Source: CAVQFC01 sp036497895
GTDB taxonomy: Bacteria > Acidobacteriota > Vicinamibacteria > Vicinamibacterales > CAVVIG01
NCBI GenBank assembly: GCA_036497895.1
Contig: DASXIR010000235.1
Coordinates: 1 to 49,583 of the forward strand
Length of the DNA stretch: 49,583 nt
Reading direction: 5' to 3'
Numbering within the stretch: position 1 is the stretch's first letter; each line of letters begins with the position of its first letter. The notes under the pieces were generated by a model that saw nothing but the letters and a program-made list of their open reading frames with translations, did not search any database and was not told the origin of the DNA. The translations under genes and the position numbers were made by a program. Shown piece by piece: positions 1-8,458 of the stretch.

Positions 1-347
1 GAACCGTGAACCACGGTGATCGACGGCGTCGCCGACACCGTCGGAAACAGCGACGCACGCGCAATCCGCACCTGATCGCGCGCTTCGCGATAGCGCGCCA
101 TCGCCGCAATCACGTTCTGGTTCGACACCTCCACCTCGGACTCGAGCGCGTTGAGCTGCGCATCGTTGTACAGCTCCCACCATCGCCCGCGGGGAATGCC
201 CTCGTTCGGCTGCGCTTCCTTCCAACCTTCGGGCGGAGCCTCCTTGAACGCTGGTGCGCTTGGAGCGGCCGGACGGGTGTAGTTCGGTCCAACCGCGCAC
301 CCTGTGGCGACGACCGCGAGCAGCGCCAGCACCAACCGCCGGATCAT
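1..347 (-). CDS. RND efflux outer-membrane lipoprotein (NodT/OprM-like), N-terminal part
   Basis: Outer-membrane channel of a tripartite efflux pump; only the first about 115 residues lie in the window and the gene runs off the left edge. The start is ATG at 347. The N-terminus is a lipoprotein signal with a lipobox (VVATGC) followed by AVGPNY, typical of the NodT/OprM family, then a WWELYNDAQLNALE segment and the start of the coiled helical barrel (VIAAMARYREARDQVRIARASLFP). The start overlaps the stop of the pump gene by 4 bases (ATGA), so it is the fourth gene of the mdtABC-like operon and probably translationally coupled. The family call is confident; the rest of the protein cannot be judged. 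Confidence 0.85.
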   Translation of the reverse strand, partial: MIRRLVLALLAVVATGCAVGPNYTRPAAPSAPAFKEAPPEGWKEAQPNEGIPRGRWWELYNDAQLNALESEVEVSNQNVIAAMARYREARDQVRIARASLFPTVSATPSITVVHG

Positions 348-3300
348 GCCGCTCCTCCTGACTCCCTGGCCCGGAGCGGTCCTGCGCTCGTCCCGCGCCA
401 CCACTGCTGCAGCCGGTCGAAGTAGAGGTAGACCACCGGCGTCGTGTAGAGCGTCAGCACCTGACTGACCAGCAATCCGCCGATGATGGTGATGCCGAGC
501 GGCCGCCGCAGTTCGTAACCGGTGCCGCTGCCGATCGCCAGCGGCAGCGCGCCGAGCATCGCCGCCATGGTCGTCATCAGAATCGGCCGAAAGCGCAGCA
601 GACACGCTTCGAAGATGGCGTCGCGCGAGTTCTTGCCACCGTTGCGTTCGGCCGCCAGCGCGAAGTCAACCATCATGATCGCGTTCTTCTTGACGATGCC
701 GATCAGCAGAATGATGCCGATCATCGCGATCACCGTCAGCTCGGTGTGGGTGATCATCAACGCCAGCAACGCTCCGACACCCGCCGATGGAATCGTCGAA
801 AGGATCGTAATCGGGTGGATGTAGCTCTCGTAGAGCACGCCGAGGACGATGAACACGGCCGCCAGGGCCGTGGCCACCAGCACGGGCTCGCTGCCAAGCG
901 ACTGCTGGTAGGCCTCGGCGGTCCCCGCGAACATCGTGTGGATCGTGGCCGGCAGGCCGACCGTCTCCGCGGCCCGATCGATCGCGCCGACCGCATCGCC
1001 GAGTGCAACACCAGGCGCTAAATTGAACGAGATCGTGACGGACGGAAACAGCCCCTGATGGGTCACTGCAAGTGGCGCGGTCGCCGGCGCCCACGCTGCA
1101 AACGCGCGCAGCGGCACTTCCTGTCCCTGCGGTGAGATCACGAACACATCGTCGAGCGCCGTCGCACTCTGCCAGTACCGCGGGGCTACCTCCATCACAA
1201 CGTGATACTGGTTCTGACCGCGATACATGGTCGACACCTGACGCTGACCGAAGGCATCGTAGAGCGTGCCATCGATCAACGCGGAGGTGATGCCATAGCG
1301 CGCGGCCTCGTCGCGATCGTAATCCACCAGCGCCTGCAGGCCGTGGTTCTGCTGGTCGCTGTTGACGTCGTTGATGATCGGGATGTGCTGGAGCTGACCC
1401 AGCATCTTCGGCGCATACGTCGCCAGGTCGGCGAGATTGTCGCCCTGCATGGTGAACTCGTATTGGGCGTTGCTTTGTCGTCCGCCGACCCGCACATCCT
1501 GTGAGGCCTGCAGGTAAAGCGTCGCGCCGGGCACCCGCGCCAGTTTCGGCCGAAGCCGCGCGATGATCTCATCCGCGCGCGCGTCGCGATCCTCCAGCGG
1601 CTTCAACGCAATGAACAATCGTGCCGCGTTGGTGGTGCCGCCTCCCCCGCCGCTGAAGCCGACGGTGTCCGCAACCGCCGGGTCCGCCTTGACGATGTTG
1701 ATCATGCGCAGCAACAGGCCGTTCATCGATTGAAAAGAACTGTCCTGGTCGGCTTGAATCGACCCGCCGAGGCGACCAGTGTCCTGCTGAGGGAAGAAGC
1801 CTTTGGACACGTGGAGAAAGAGGTAGCCCGTGAGTCCAATCGTCCCGAGCAGGATCACCAGCGTGACGATGGCGAATCGCAGCGCGACTTCGAGCGTCCG
1901 TCCGTAGCCACGAACGAGTGCATTGAAGACGCGCTCACTCCATTCGTAGAAGCGGCCGTGATGCTCCTGCTCCTTGAGCAGATGGGCGCACATCATCGGT
2001 GTCGCGGTCAGCGAAATCGCCATCGAGATGATGATCGCCGCCGCCATCGTGACCGCGAATTCGCGGAACAGGCGGCCGACGATGCCGCTCATCAGCAGCA
2101 ACGGGATGAACACGGCGACCAGCGAGACGCTCATCGACATCACCGTGAACCCGATTTCCTCGGCACCGATCAGCGCCGCTTCGACCGCACCCTTGCCCTG
2201 CTCCCGATACCTGGTGATGTTCTCGATGACGACGATCGCATCGTCCACCACGAAGCCCGTGGAGATCGTCAGCGCCATCAATGACAGGTTGTCGAGGCTG
2301 TAGCCGAGCAGGTACATCACGCCAAACGTCCCGATCAGCGACAGCGGAACCGCAACGCTCGGAATCATCGCGGTTCGGGGGCTGCGCAGGAACGCAAACA
2401 CCACCAGAATCACCAGCACGATCGAGATGATCAGCGTCCGCTCGACGTCGCGAACCGAGGCACGGATGGTCGTCGTCTGATCGGTCACCACGGCGACGTC
2501 GATGGCCTGCGAAATCGACGCCTTGACACGCGGCAGCACCTCGCGAACGCCGTCCACGGTCTTGATGATGTTCGCGCCCGGTTGCCGGAACACGATCACC
2601 ATGACCGCCGGCTGACCGTTCACGTAGCCCGCGGTTCGAATATCCTCGACCGAGTCCTCTGCCTGACCCACGTCACTGATTCGGACTCCGGAACCGTTCC
2701 GATACGCGACGATCAACGGCCGGTAGTCCACCGCTTTCAGCAGCTGATCGTTCGCACCCACCTCCCAACGCTGGCCGTTGGCCGACACCTGTCCCTTTGG
2801 GGTGTTGGCGTTGGTGCCGGCAATCGCGGTGCGCACCTGCTCGAGGCCGACCCCGTATTTGTTCAGCATCGCCGGATTCAATTCGACCCGGACCGCCGGC
2901 AGCGCGCCGCCGCCGACCACGACCTGTCCGACGCCGCGGATCTGCGACAGCGATTGCGCCATCACGGTGGAGGCGGCGTCGTAGATCTCGCCTTTGGTGA
3001 GAGTCGCCGAGGTCAACGACAGGATCATGATCGGCGAGTCGGCAGGATTCACTTTGCGGTAGTTGGGATTCGAGGGCAGGTTGGCCGGCAGGTAGCCTCG
3101 CGCCGCGTTGATCGCCGCCTGGACATCGCGGGCAGCCGCGTCGATGTCGCGATCGAGATCGAATTGCAGCGTGATGCTGGTCGCGCCGAGCGAGCTCGAC
3201 GAAGTCATCTGGGTGACAGCCGCGATCCGGCCGAACTGCCGTTCGAGCGGCGTCGCGACCGCCGACGCCATCGTCTCGGGGCTGGCTCCGGGCAACGCCG

Positions 3301-3445
3301 CCGACACCGAAATCGTCGGAAAGTCCACCTGCGGCAACGGCGACACCGGCAGCAATCCGAACGCGACCGCACCGGCCAGACCGAGCGCCGCCATCAGCAG
3401 CGTCGTTGCGACCGGCCGGCCGATGAACGGTGCGGAAATGCTCAC
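344..3445 (-). CDS. mdtC: MdtC-like RND multidrug efflux permease
   Basis: Inner-membrane proton-driven RND pump subunit of 1033 residues, the usual family length. The N-terminus (MSISAPFIGRPVATTLLMAALGLAG) and the FPTISVSAALPGASPETMA segment match the MdtC/MuxC branch of heavily paired RND pumps. Proton-relay residues are present: the Asp pair in TM4 (GFVVDDAIVVIEN) and the Lys in TM10 (GIVKKNAIMMVDFA). No interruption is seen. The start overlaps the preceding mdtB-like stop by 4 bases, and its own stop overlaps the outer-membrane gene. In the known MdtABC system MdtB and MdtC form a heteromultimer, so the nonsense codon in the neighbouring mdtB-like gene bears directly on this pump. The symbol is by family resemblance; exact substrate range is unknown. 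Confidence 0.9.
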   Translation of the reverse strand: MSISAPFIGRPVATTLLMAALGLAGAVAFGLLPVSPLPQVDFPTISVSAALPGASPETMASAVATPLERQFGRIAAVTQMTSSSSLGATSITLQFDLDRDIDAAARDVQAAINAARGYLPANLPSNPNYRKVNPADSPIMILSLTSATLTKGEIYDAASTVMAQSLSQIRGVGQVVVGGGALPAVRVELNPAMLNKYGVGLEQVRTAIAGTNANTPKGQVSANGQRWEVGANDQLLKAVDYRPLIVAYRNGSGVRISDVGQAEDSVEDIRTAGYVNGQPAVMVIVFRQPGANIIKTVDGVREVLPRVKASISQAIDVAVVTDQTTTIRASVRDVERTLIISIVLVILVVFAFLRSPRTAMIPSVAVPLSLIGTFGVMYLLGYSLDNLSLMALTISTGFVVDDAIVVIENITRYREQGKGAVEAALIGAEEIGFTVMSMSVSLVAVFIPLLLMSGIVGRLFREFAVTMAAAIIISMAISLTATPMMCAHLLKEQEHHGRFYEWSERVFNALVRGYGRTLEVALRFAIVTLVILLGTIGLTGYLFLHVSKGFFPQQDTGRLGGSIQADQDSSFQSMNGLLLRMINIVKADPAVADTVGFSGGGGGTTNAARLFIALKPLEDRDARADEIIARLRPKLARVPGATLYLQASQDVRVGGRQSNAQYEFTMQGDNLADLATYAPKMLGQLQHIPIINDVNSDQQNHGLQALVDYDRDEAARYGITSALIDGTLYDAFGQRQVSTMYRGQNQYHVVMEVAPRYWQSATALDDVFVISPQGQEVPLRAFAAWAPATAPLAVTHQGLFPSVTISFNLAPGVALGDAVGAIDRAAETVGLPATIHTMFAGTAEAYQQSLGSEPVLVATALAAVFIVLGVLYESYIHPITILSTIPSAGVGALLALMITHTELTVIAMIGIILLIGIVKKNAIMMVDFALAAERNGGKNSRDAIFEACLLRFRPILMTTMAAMLGALPLAIGSGTGYELRRPLGITIIGGLLVSQVLTLYTTPVVYLYFDRLQQWWRGTSAGPLRARESGGAA

Positions 3446-5049
3446 GTGCCGCTCGCTGGCGCCGGTTGCGCACCGGCCTGGTCCGGTCCCGCTGGTTGCG
3501 CGTCATGCCGGTGCGGCGCGAAGCGCGTCGCCAGCCGGTCGAACCAGAGATAGATGACCGGGGTCGTATAGAGCGTCAGCAACTGACTCACGAGCAGTCC
3601 GCCGACGATGGCGATCCCGAGCGGACGCCGCAGTTCGGATCCGGTGCCGGTACCGAGCGCCAGCGGGACGCCGCCGAACAACGCCGCCAGCGTGGTCATC
3701 ATGATCGGGCGGAAGCGCAGCAGGCTTGCCTCGCGAATCGCGTCGAGTGGCGGCTTGTGCTCGTGGCGCTCGGCCTCGAGCGCGAAGTCGATCATCATGA
3801 TCGCGTTCTTCTTGACGATGCCAATCAACAGCACCAGCCCAATCAAGGCGATGATGCTGAAGTCGGTATGCGTCAGCAGCAGAAACACCAGGGCACCGAC
3901 GCCGGCGGACGGCAGCGTGGAGAGAATGGTCAGCGGGTGGATGTAGCTTTCGTACAACACCCCCAGGACGATGTACACGGTGACGACCGCGGCAAGAATC
4001 AACAGCGGCGTATTGGTGAGCGAATTCTCAAACGCCGCAGCTGCGCCCTGAAACTGAGCCTGAATGCTGGCCGGCATCTGCAGGGCGTCCTTGGCCTTAT
4101 TCACGGCAGTGACGGCGTCGCCGAGCGAGGCGCCGGGCGCGAGATTGAACGACAGCGTCACGACCGGAAACTGCCCCTGGTGATTGACCGTGATCGGCGC
4201 CGTCGTCGGCTCGACGCGCAGCAACGCGCTGAGGGGCGCCTGGTTGCCGTTCGGAAAGGCGGTTGACGATGCAGACGGTCCGGCTCCGAACGCGCCGTTC
4301 GTGGCGGTGGTCACGGACGAAGACGACGCGGCTGCCGGAGCGCTGCCCGACGAGGGTCGGCCCGTGGTGCTGGCGGCGGCACCGCCTGAAACCACGCCGC
4401 CGCTTGACGGCGTCGCCGTTGCGGTCGCCACGCCCGATCGAATGAAGACGTCACGCAGGTCCTCCGGATGGGTCTGGAACTGCGGTTCGACCTCGAGGAT
4501 GACGTGGTACTGATTCAGCTGCGTGAACATCGTCGAAATCTGGCGCTGGCCGTACGAGTCGTACAGCGTCTGATCGATCGTTGCCGGGGTGATGCCGAGG
4601 CGTGAGCCGGTCTCGCGATCGAACACGAGCTGCGCGCGCAGGCCCAGGGCCTGCTGATCGCTGGCCGCGTCGCGAATCTCCGGCAACTGCTGCAGCTTGG
4701 CGAGCATCCGTGGCGCCCACGCATTCAGCTCCTCGGCGTTGGGATCCTCGAGTGTGTACTGGAATTGCGTGCGGCTGACGCGATCGTCCACCGTGATGTC
4801 CTGCACCGGCTGCATGTAGACGCCGACCCCGGAAATGCCGGCCAGTTTCGGCTGCAGGCGCCGGATGATTTCGGTGGCGTTGGCGTCCCGCTGCTCGAGC
4901 GGCTTGAGATTGATCAGGACGCGACCGTTGTTGAGCGTCGTATTGGTCTGGTCGATTCCCACGAACGAAGAGAGGCTCTCGACGCCGGGATCCTGGCTGA
5001 TCACCGCAACGGCCCGCTTCTGCAGCGCCACCATCTCCGGAAACGACAC
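3442..5049 (-). CDS. mdtB: MdtB-like RND permease, C-terminal half (after in-frame TAG)
   Basis: C-terminal half of an MdtB-like pump, in the same frame as the upstream half at 5065-6759 and separated from it only by TAG (5065-5067) plus five codons. A possible restart is the GTG at 5049, but no good ribosome site precedes it, so independent translation is doubtful. It contains the second porter region, TM8-12 and the TM10 Lys (GIVKKNAIMMIDFAL). After DLRDVFIRS (about 205 residues in) there is a low-complexity Ser/Ala/Gly/Thr stretch of about 66 residues where homologues have about 9, just before APLSALLRVEP. Its stop overlaps the MdtC-like start by 4 bases. With the TAG read through, the full protein would be about 1105 residues. 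Confidence 0.8.
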   Translation of the reverse strand: MSFPEMVALQKRAVAVISQDPGVESLSSFVGIDQTNTTLNNGRVLINLKPLEQRDANATEIIRRLQPKLAGISGVGVYMQPVQDITVDDRVSRTQFQYTLEDPNAEELNAWAPRMLAKLQQLPEIRDAASDQQALGLRAQLVFDRETGSRLGITPATIDQTLYDSYGQRQISTMFTQLNQYHVILEVEPQFQTHPEDLRDVFIRSGVATATATPSSGGVVSGGAAASTTGRPSSGSAPAAASSSSVTTATNGAFGAGPSASSTAFPNGNQAPLSALLRVEPTTAPITVNHQGQFPVVTLSFNLAPGASLGDAVTAVNKAKDALQMPASIQAQFQGAAAAFENSLTNTPLLILAAVVTVYIVLGVLYESYIHPLTILSTLPSAGVGALVFLLLTHTDFSIIALIGLVLLIGIVKKNAIMMIDFALEAERHEHKPPLDAIREASLLRFRPIMMTTLAALFGGVPLALGTGTGSELRRPLGIAIVGGLLVSQLLTLYTTPVIYLWFDRLATRFAPHRHDAQPAGPDQAGAQPAPASGT

Positions 5050-5064
5050 GGTCTGCGAGGCGAC

Positions 5065-6759
5065 CTACACGGCCTGAATGACTCCGGTGTCCTGCACCGG
5101 AAAGAAGCCCTTCGGGACCATGACGAACAGCAGCGCCGTCAGCGCAAGCGTCACCACGAATCCGATCAGCATGATCGTCTGGTGGCGGAGCACGACGTCG
5201 AGCGTCCGGCCATAGCCGGCGATGATGCGTTCAAAGGTGTGCTCGGACCAGCGATAAAAGCGGCCTCGCTGATCGTCCGGTGTGTGCGTCAACAACCGCG
5301 CCGCCATCATCGGTGTCAGCGTCAGCGACACCACGGCTGAAATAAGAATCGTGATCGACAGGGTGACGGCGAACTCGCGGAACAGACGCCCGACGATGTC
5401 ACCCATGAACAGCAGCGGGATCAGCACGGCAATCAGCGACACGGTGAGCGAGATGATGGTGAAGCCGATTTGCTCGGATCCGTTCAATGCCGCATCCATC
5501 GGCGACTGACCTTCTTCGATGAAGCGCGCGATGTTCTCGATCATCACGATCGCATCGTCCACGACGAAGCCGGTCGAGATGGTCAACGCCATCAAGGTCA
5601 GGTTGTTGAGGCTGTAACCGAGCAGGTACATGACCGCGAGCGTGCCGACCAGCGACAGCGGTACCGCGACGCTCGGGATCACGGTAGCCGAGAACGTCCG
5701 GAGAAACACGAAAATCACGCCGACGACGAGGACGATCGTCAGCACCAGTTCGAACTCGACGTCCTTCACTGAAGCGCGGATGGTGGTGGTGCGATCGGTC
5801 AGGATCGCGACGTGCATCGCGCCGGGCAGGGTCTGGGTCAGCGTCGGCAGCAGCGTCTTGATGCGATCGACGACGGTGATGATGTTCGCGCCGGGCTGAC
5901 GCTGAACATTGACGATCACGGCGGGGGTGTCGTTCATCGAGGCCGATTGATAAAGGTCCTCGGTCGAATCGAATACCGTCGCCACGTTGGCGAGCCGTAC
6001 GGGCGCGCCGTTCCGGTAGGCAATCACCAGTTGCCGGTAGTCGCCACTCGACAACAACTGATCGTTGGCGCCGATCTGGTAGTTCTGGTGCAGGCCGTCG
6101 AAACTGCCTTTCGCCTGGTTGACGTTGGTCGCGGACACCGCAGTGCGCACGTCCTCGAGATTCAAGCCGTACGAGGCCAGCGCACTCGGATTGGCGCGAA
6201 TGCGAATCGCCGGCTTCTGTCCGCCGCTCAGCGTCACCAGGCCGACGCCGGGCAACTGCGAGATCTTCGGCGCCAGGCGGGTGTCGGCGAGGTCTTCGAC
6301 CGCCGACAGCGGCAGGGTGGCCGACGTGAGCGCGAGGGTCAGAATCGGCGTATCCGCGGGATTGACCTTGCTGTAGATCGGCGGCGTCGGCAGATCGGCC
6401 GGCAGAAATGTTCCGGCGCCGTTGATCGACTGCTGCACCTCCTGCTCGGCGACGTCGATGCTCAACTCGAGTGCGAATTGCAGCGTGACAATCGACAGCC
6501 CGGTCGAACTGGTCGACGTCATCTGCTGCAGGCCCGGCATCTGTCCGAACTGACGCTCGAGCGGAGCCGTGACCGACGATGCCATGACATCCGGGCTGGC
6601 GCCGGGATAGGTCGTCGCGATCTGAATCGTTGGGTAGTCCACTTCAGGCAGCGCCGACACCGGCAGTTGCCGATAGGCGACGAAGCCGGCGAGCAGAACG
6701 CCGAGCATCAGCAGCGACGTCGCCACCGGCCGGAGGATGAACGTCCGCGACGGGTTCAT
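5065..6759 (-). CDS. mdtB: MdtB-like RND permease, N-terminal half (ends at in-frame TAG)
   Basis: First 564 residues of an MdtB-like RND pump: N-terminal membrane helix, first porter domain (VDYPTIQIATTYPGASPDVM), TM2-7 and the TM4 Asp pair (GFVVDDAIVMIENI). Translation stops at TAG 5065-5067 directly after FFPVQDTGVIQAV, a point in the middle of the family where homologues continue into the second porter domain; the frame continues at once with VASQTVSFPEM, so a single base change explains the break. It may be a true nonsense mutation, a suppressed codon or a sequencing error (for example GAG read as TAG). The ATG overlaps the adaptor stop by 4 bases. Confidence 0.82.
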   Translation of the reverse strand: MNPSRTFILRPVATSLLMLGVLLAGFVAYRQLPVSALPEVDYPTIQIATTYPGASPDVMASSVTAPLERQFGQMPGLQQMTSTSSTGLSIVTLQFALELSIDVAEQEVQQSINGAGTFLPADLPTPPIYSKVNPADTPILTLALTSATLPLSAVEDLADTRLAPKISQLPGVGLVTLSGGQKPAIRIRANPSALASYGLNLEDVRTAVSATNVNQAKGSFDGLHQNYQIGANDQLLSSGDYRQLVIAYRNGAPVRLANVATVFDSTEDLYQSASMNDTPAVIVNVQRQPGANIITVVDRIKTLLPTLTQTLPGAMHVAILTDRTTTIRASVKDVEFELVLTIVLVVGVIFVFLRTFSATVIPSVAVPLSLVGTLAVMYLLGYSLNNLTLMALTISTGFVVDDAIVMIENIARFIEEGQSPMDAALNGSEQIGFTIISLTVSLIAVLIPLLFMGDIVGRLFREFAVTLSITILISAVVSLTLTPMMAARLLTHTPDDQRGRFYRWSEHTFERIIAGYGRTLDVVLRHQTIMLIGFVVTLALTALLFVMVPKGFFPVQDTGVIQAV

Positions 6760-8069
6760 GGCTGTGAGCCGACGTCCGTTCTCGTGGGCGCGGGGTTACG
6801 CCGAGTCGCAGGAATCGGGGCGCTGCGTGGCTGATCGTCGTTGCCGCGGGTGTCCTGCTCGTCGGTAGACGTGGCCGCGACTTTGGTACCTTCCTGAAGC
6901 TTGTCCACGCCCTGAACGACGACGCGTTCGTTCGGTGAGATGCCGGAGAGAATCTCCGACTGCTCGGCGTTGACGGTTCCGAGCTTGACCGTGCGCATGG
7001 TCACCGACTGATCGGATTTCACGACGTACACATAGGTCGTGGAACCATTGCGCTGGACCGCGGCATTGGGCACCAGCGTCACGCCTTTCTTTTCCTGCAC
7101 CAGCACCCGCGCATTGACGAATTGATTCGGAAACAGCGCCTCGTCAGCGTTCGGGACGGTCGCGCGCAGCTTGAGCGTGCCGGTCGTCTGGTCGATCTGA
7201 TTATCCAAGGTCGTGAGATCGCCCCCGGCGAGCGTGGTGCGCCCGTCGCGATCGAGCGCGTCCACGTGGAGGCGCTTGCCCGCCTTGATCGGCGCGCGAA
7301 CTTCGTCCACCTGCTGCTCCGGGATCGTGAAGATGACGCTGATCGGCTGGGTCTGCGTGATGACTACGAGCGTGGTGCTCGCGGCTGCCGACACCAGGTT
7401 GCCGGGATCGACCAGCCGCAGTCCGACCCGTCCGCTCAGCGGCGCCTCGATATGGCAGTAGGCGATGTTCAACTTCGCGCTGTCGATGTTGGCCTGATCG
7501 GCCTTGATGGTGCCTTCGTCCTGCGCGACCGTGGCGCGCTGCGTCTGCAGCACCTGCTGGGCAACCGCGTTCTTCGTGATCAACGACTCGTAGCGATCGA
7601 GATCGACGCGGGCATTTTGAAGCGTCGCCTGATCTTTCACGAGCTGCGCATTGGCCTGTTCGAGCTGCACCTGATACGGCCGCGGATCGATCTCCGCGAG
7701 CGCAGCACCCTTGCGCACCATCTCGCCTTCTTTGTAACCGACCGTCATCAACTGACCGTCGACACGCGTCTTGACGGCAATCGTGTTCAGCGGCGTTACC
7801 GTGCCGAGACCGGTAACGTACACACCGATGTCCCCTTTCTGTGCCGTCGCGACCACCACCGGTATCGCCGGCGCCGCCTTCGGGGCCGCCGCCTGCGCAC
7901 GGCCGTGTCGGTTCCACAGAATGGCAACAGCCAGCCCAACCACAATCACGATCGCGAAAGAGATCAAACGGCCGATGGGCCGGCGCGCCACGGCGGATGG
8001 CGAGCCGTCTTGTGTTGATTCAGCTCGAGGTGCCGGATCGGACGGAGTGGTGCGATTCGTTTCGATCAT
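6756..8069 (-). CDS. mdtA: MdtA-like periplasmic adaptor (membrane fusion protein)
   Basis: Periplasmic adaptor of 437 residues linking the RND pumps to the outer-membrane channel. An N-terminal cytoplasmic tail is followed by one membrane anchor (LISFAIVIVVGLAVAILW, about residues 34-51), the lipoyl-like half motif with VDGQLMTVGYKEGEMVRKG, the alpha-hairpin (VQLEQANAQLVKDQATLQ onward), the second lipoyl half (IEAPLSGRVGLRLVDPGN), a beta-barrel and a membrane-proximal domain ending near VVVQGVDKLQEGTKV. It is the first gene of the operon; the 91-base gap to the divergent gene at 8161 should carry the promoter, but I see no strong sigma-70 box on this strand. No adjacent regulator gene is present. 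The C-terminal 30 residues (Asp/Thr/Pro-rich) are a variable tail. Confidence 0.9.
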   Translation of the reverse strand: MIETNRTTPSDPAPRAESTQDGSPSAVARRPIGRLISFAIVIVVGLAVAILWNRHGRAQAAAPKAAPAIPVVVATAQKGDIGVYVTGLGTVTPLNTIAVKTRVDGQLMTVGYKEGEMVRKGAALAEIDPRPYQVQLEQANAQLVKDQATLQNARVDLDRYESLITKNAVAQQVLQTQRATVAQDEGTIKADQANIDSAKLNIAYCHIEAPLSGRVGLRLVDPGNLVSAAASTTLVVITQTQPISVIFTIPEQQVDEVRAPIKAGKRLHVDALDRDGRTTLAGGDLTTLDNQIDQTTGTLKLRATVPNADEALFPNQFVNARVLVQEKKGVTLVPNAAVQRNGSTTYVYVVKSDQSVTMRTVKLGTVNAEQSEILSGISPNERVVVQGVDKLQEGTKVAATSTDEQDTRGNDDQPRSAPIPATRRNPAPTRTDVGSQP

Positions 8070-8148
8070 GCGGCGAGGCGCCTGGCAACCCAGCCGCCTG
8101 GTGCAAGTTTGGTTCCGGTGTCGAACGTTTCAGTGCTTACGCCTTTGA

Positions 8149-8154
8149 TATGCT
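8149..8154 (+). promoter_or_regulatory. Putative -10 box for a leaderless start
   Basis: TATGCT lies 6 bases before the ATG at 8161, and no Shine-Dalgarno sequence is visible. The spacing would place transcription initiation at or next to the start codon. A matching -35 box is not evident, so this is tentative. Confidence 0.35.
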
Positions 8155-8160
8155 GCAGTG

Positions 8161-8448
8161 ATGGCAAAACACTCGAGGCACATTCTGGATCTCGCACAAC
8201 GCGGCGCCGAAGCCCGGCTGCAGGACCTCGTTCACGAAGCGAAGATCCTCGTCGATCTGTTTCCACACCTGAAAGACTCGTTCGACAAGGACGAGCTGCC
8301 GGTCGATTTCATCGTGGCAAGAGGTTCGGGTCAGCTGAAGAAGGACACCGACTTGCGGCCAGGCAAACCGATGTCGGCGGCCCAGAAGAAAGCAGTCAGC
8401 GAGCGGATGAAGAAGTACTGGGCGAAACGAAGACGAGCGGCCCGCTAG
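8161..8448 (+). CDS. Small basic protein of unknown function
   Basis: A 95-residue soluble protein with no signal peptide. The first half is helical and acidic-basic mixed (HILDLAQRGAEARLQDLVHE). The C-terminus carries a lysine/arginine-rich motif, MSAAQKKAVSERMKKYWAKR, of the kind that recurs at the tails of many short acidobacterial proteins (SAAxRKxISxxMKxxWAxRR) and looks able to bind nucleic acid. A GTG at 8158 directly precedes the ATG at 8161; I chose the ATG because of the -10-like box 6 bases upstream. It is divergent from the efflux operon and ends 10 bases from the convergent receptor gene. A link to the efflux operon as a regulator is possible but unsupported. Confidence 0.65.
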   Translation: MAKHSRHILDLAQRGAEARLQDLVHEAKILVDLFPHLKDSFDKDELPVDFIVARGSGQLKKDTDLRPGKPMSAAQKKAVSERMKKYWAKRRRAAR

Positions 8449-8458
8449 CGCGCTCGCA

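Noticed and set aside
5065..5067. Pyrrolysine reading of the TAG in the mdtB-like gene
   Set aside because: No pyl genes are visible and RND pumps are not known to use pyrrolysine; mutation or sequencing error is simpler.
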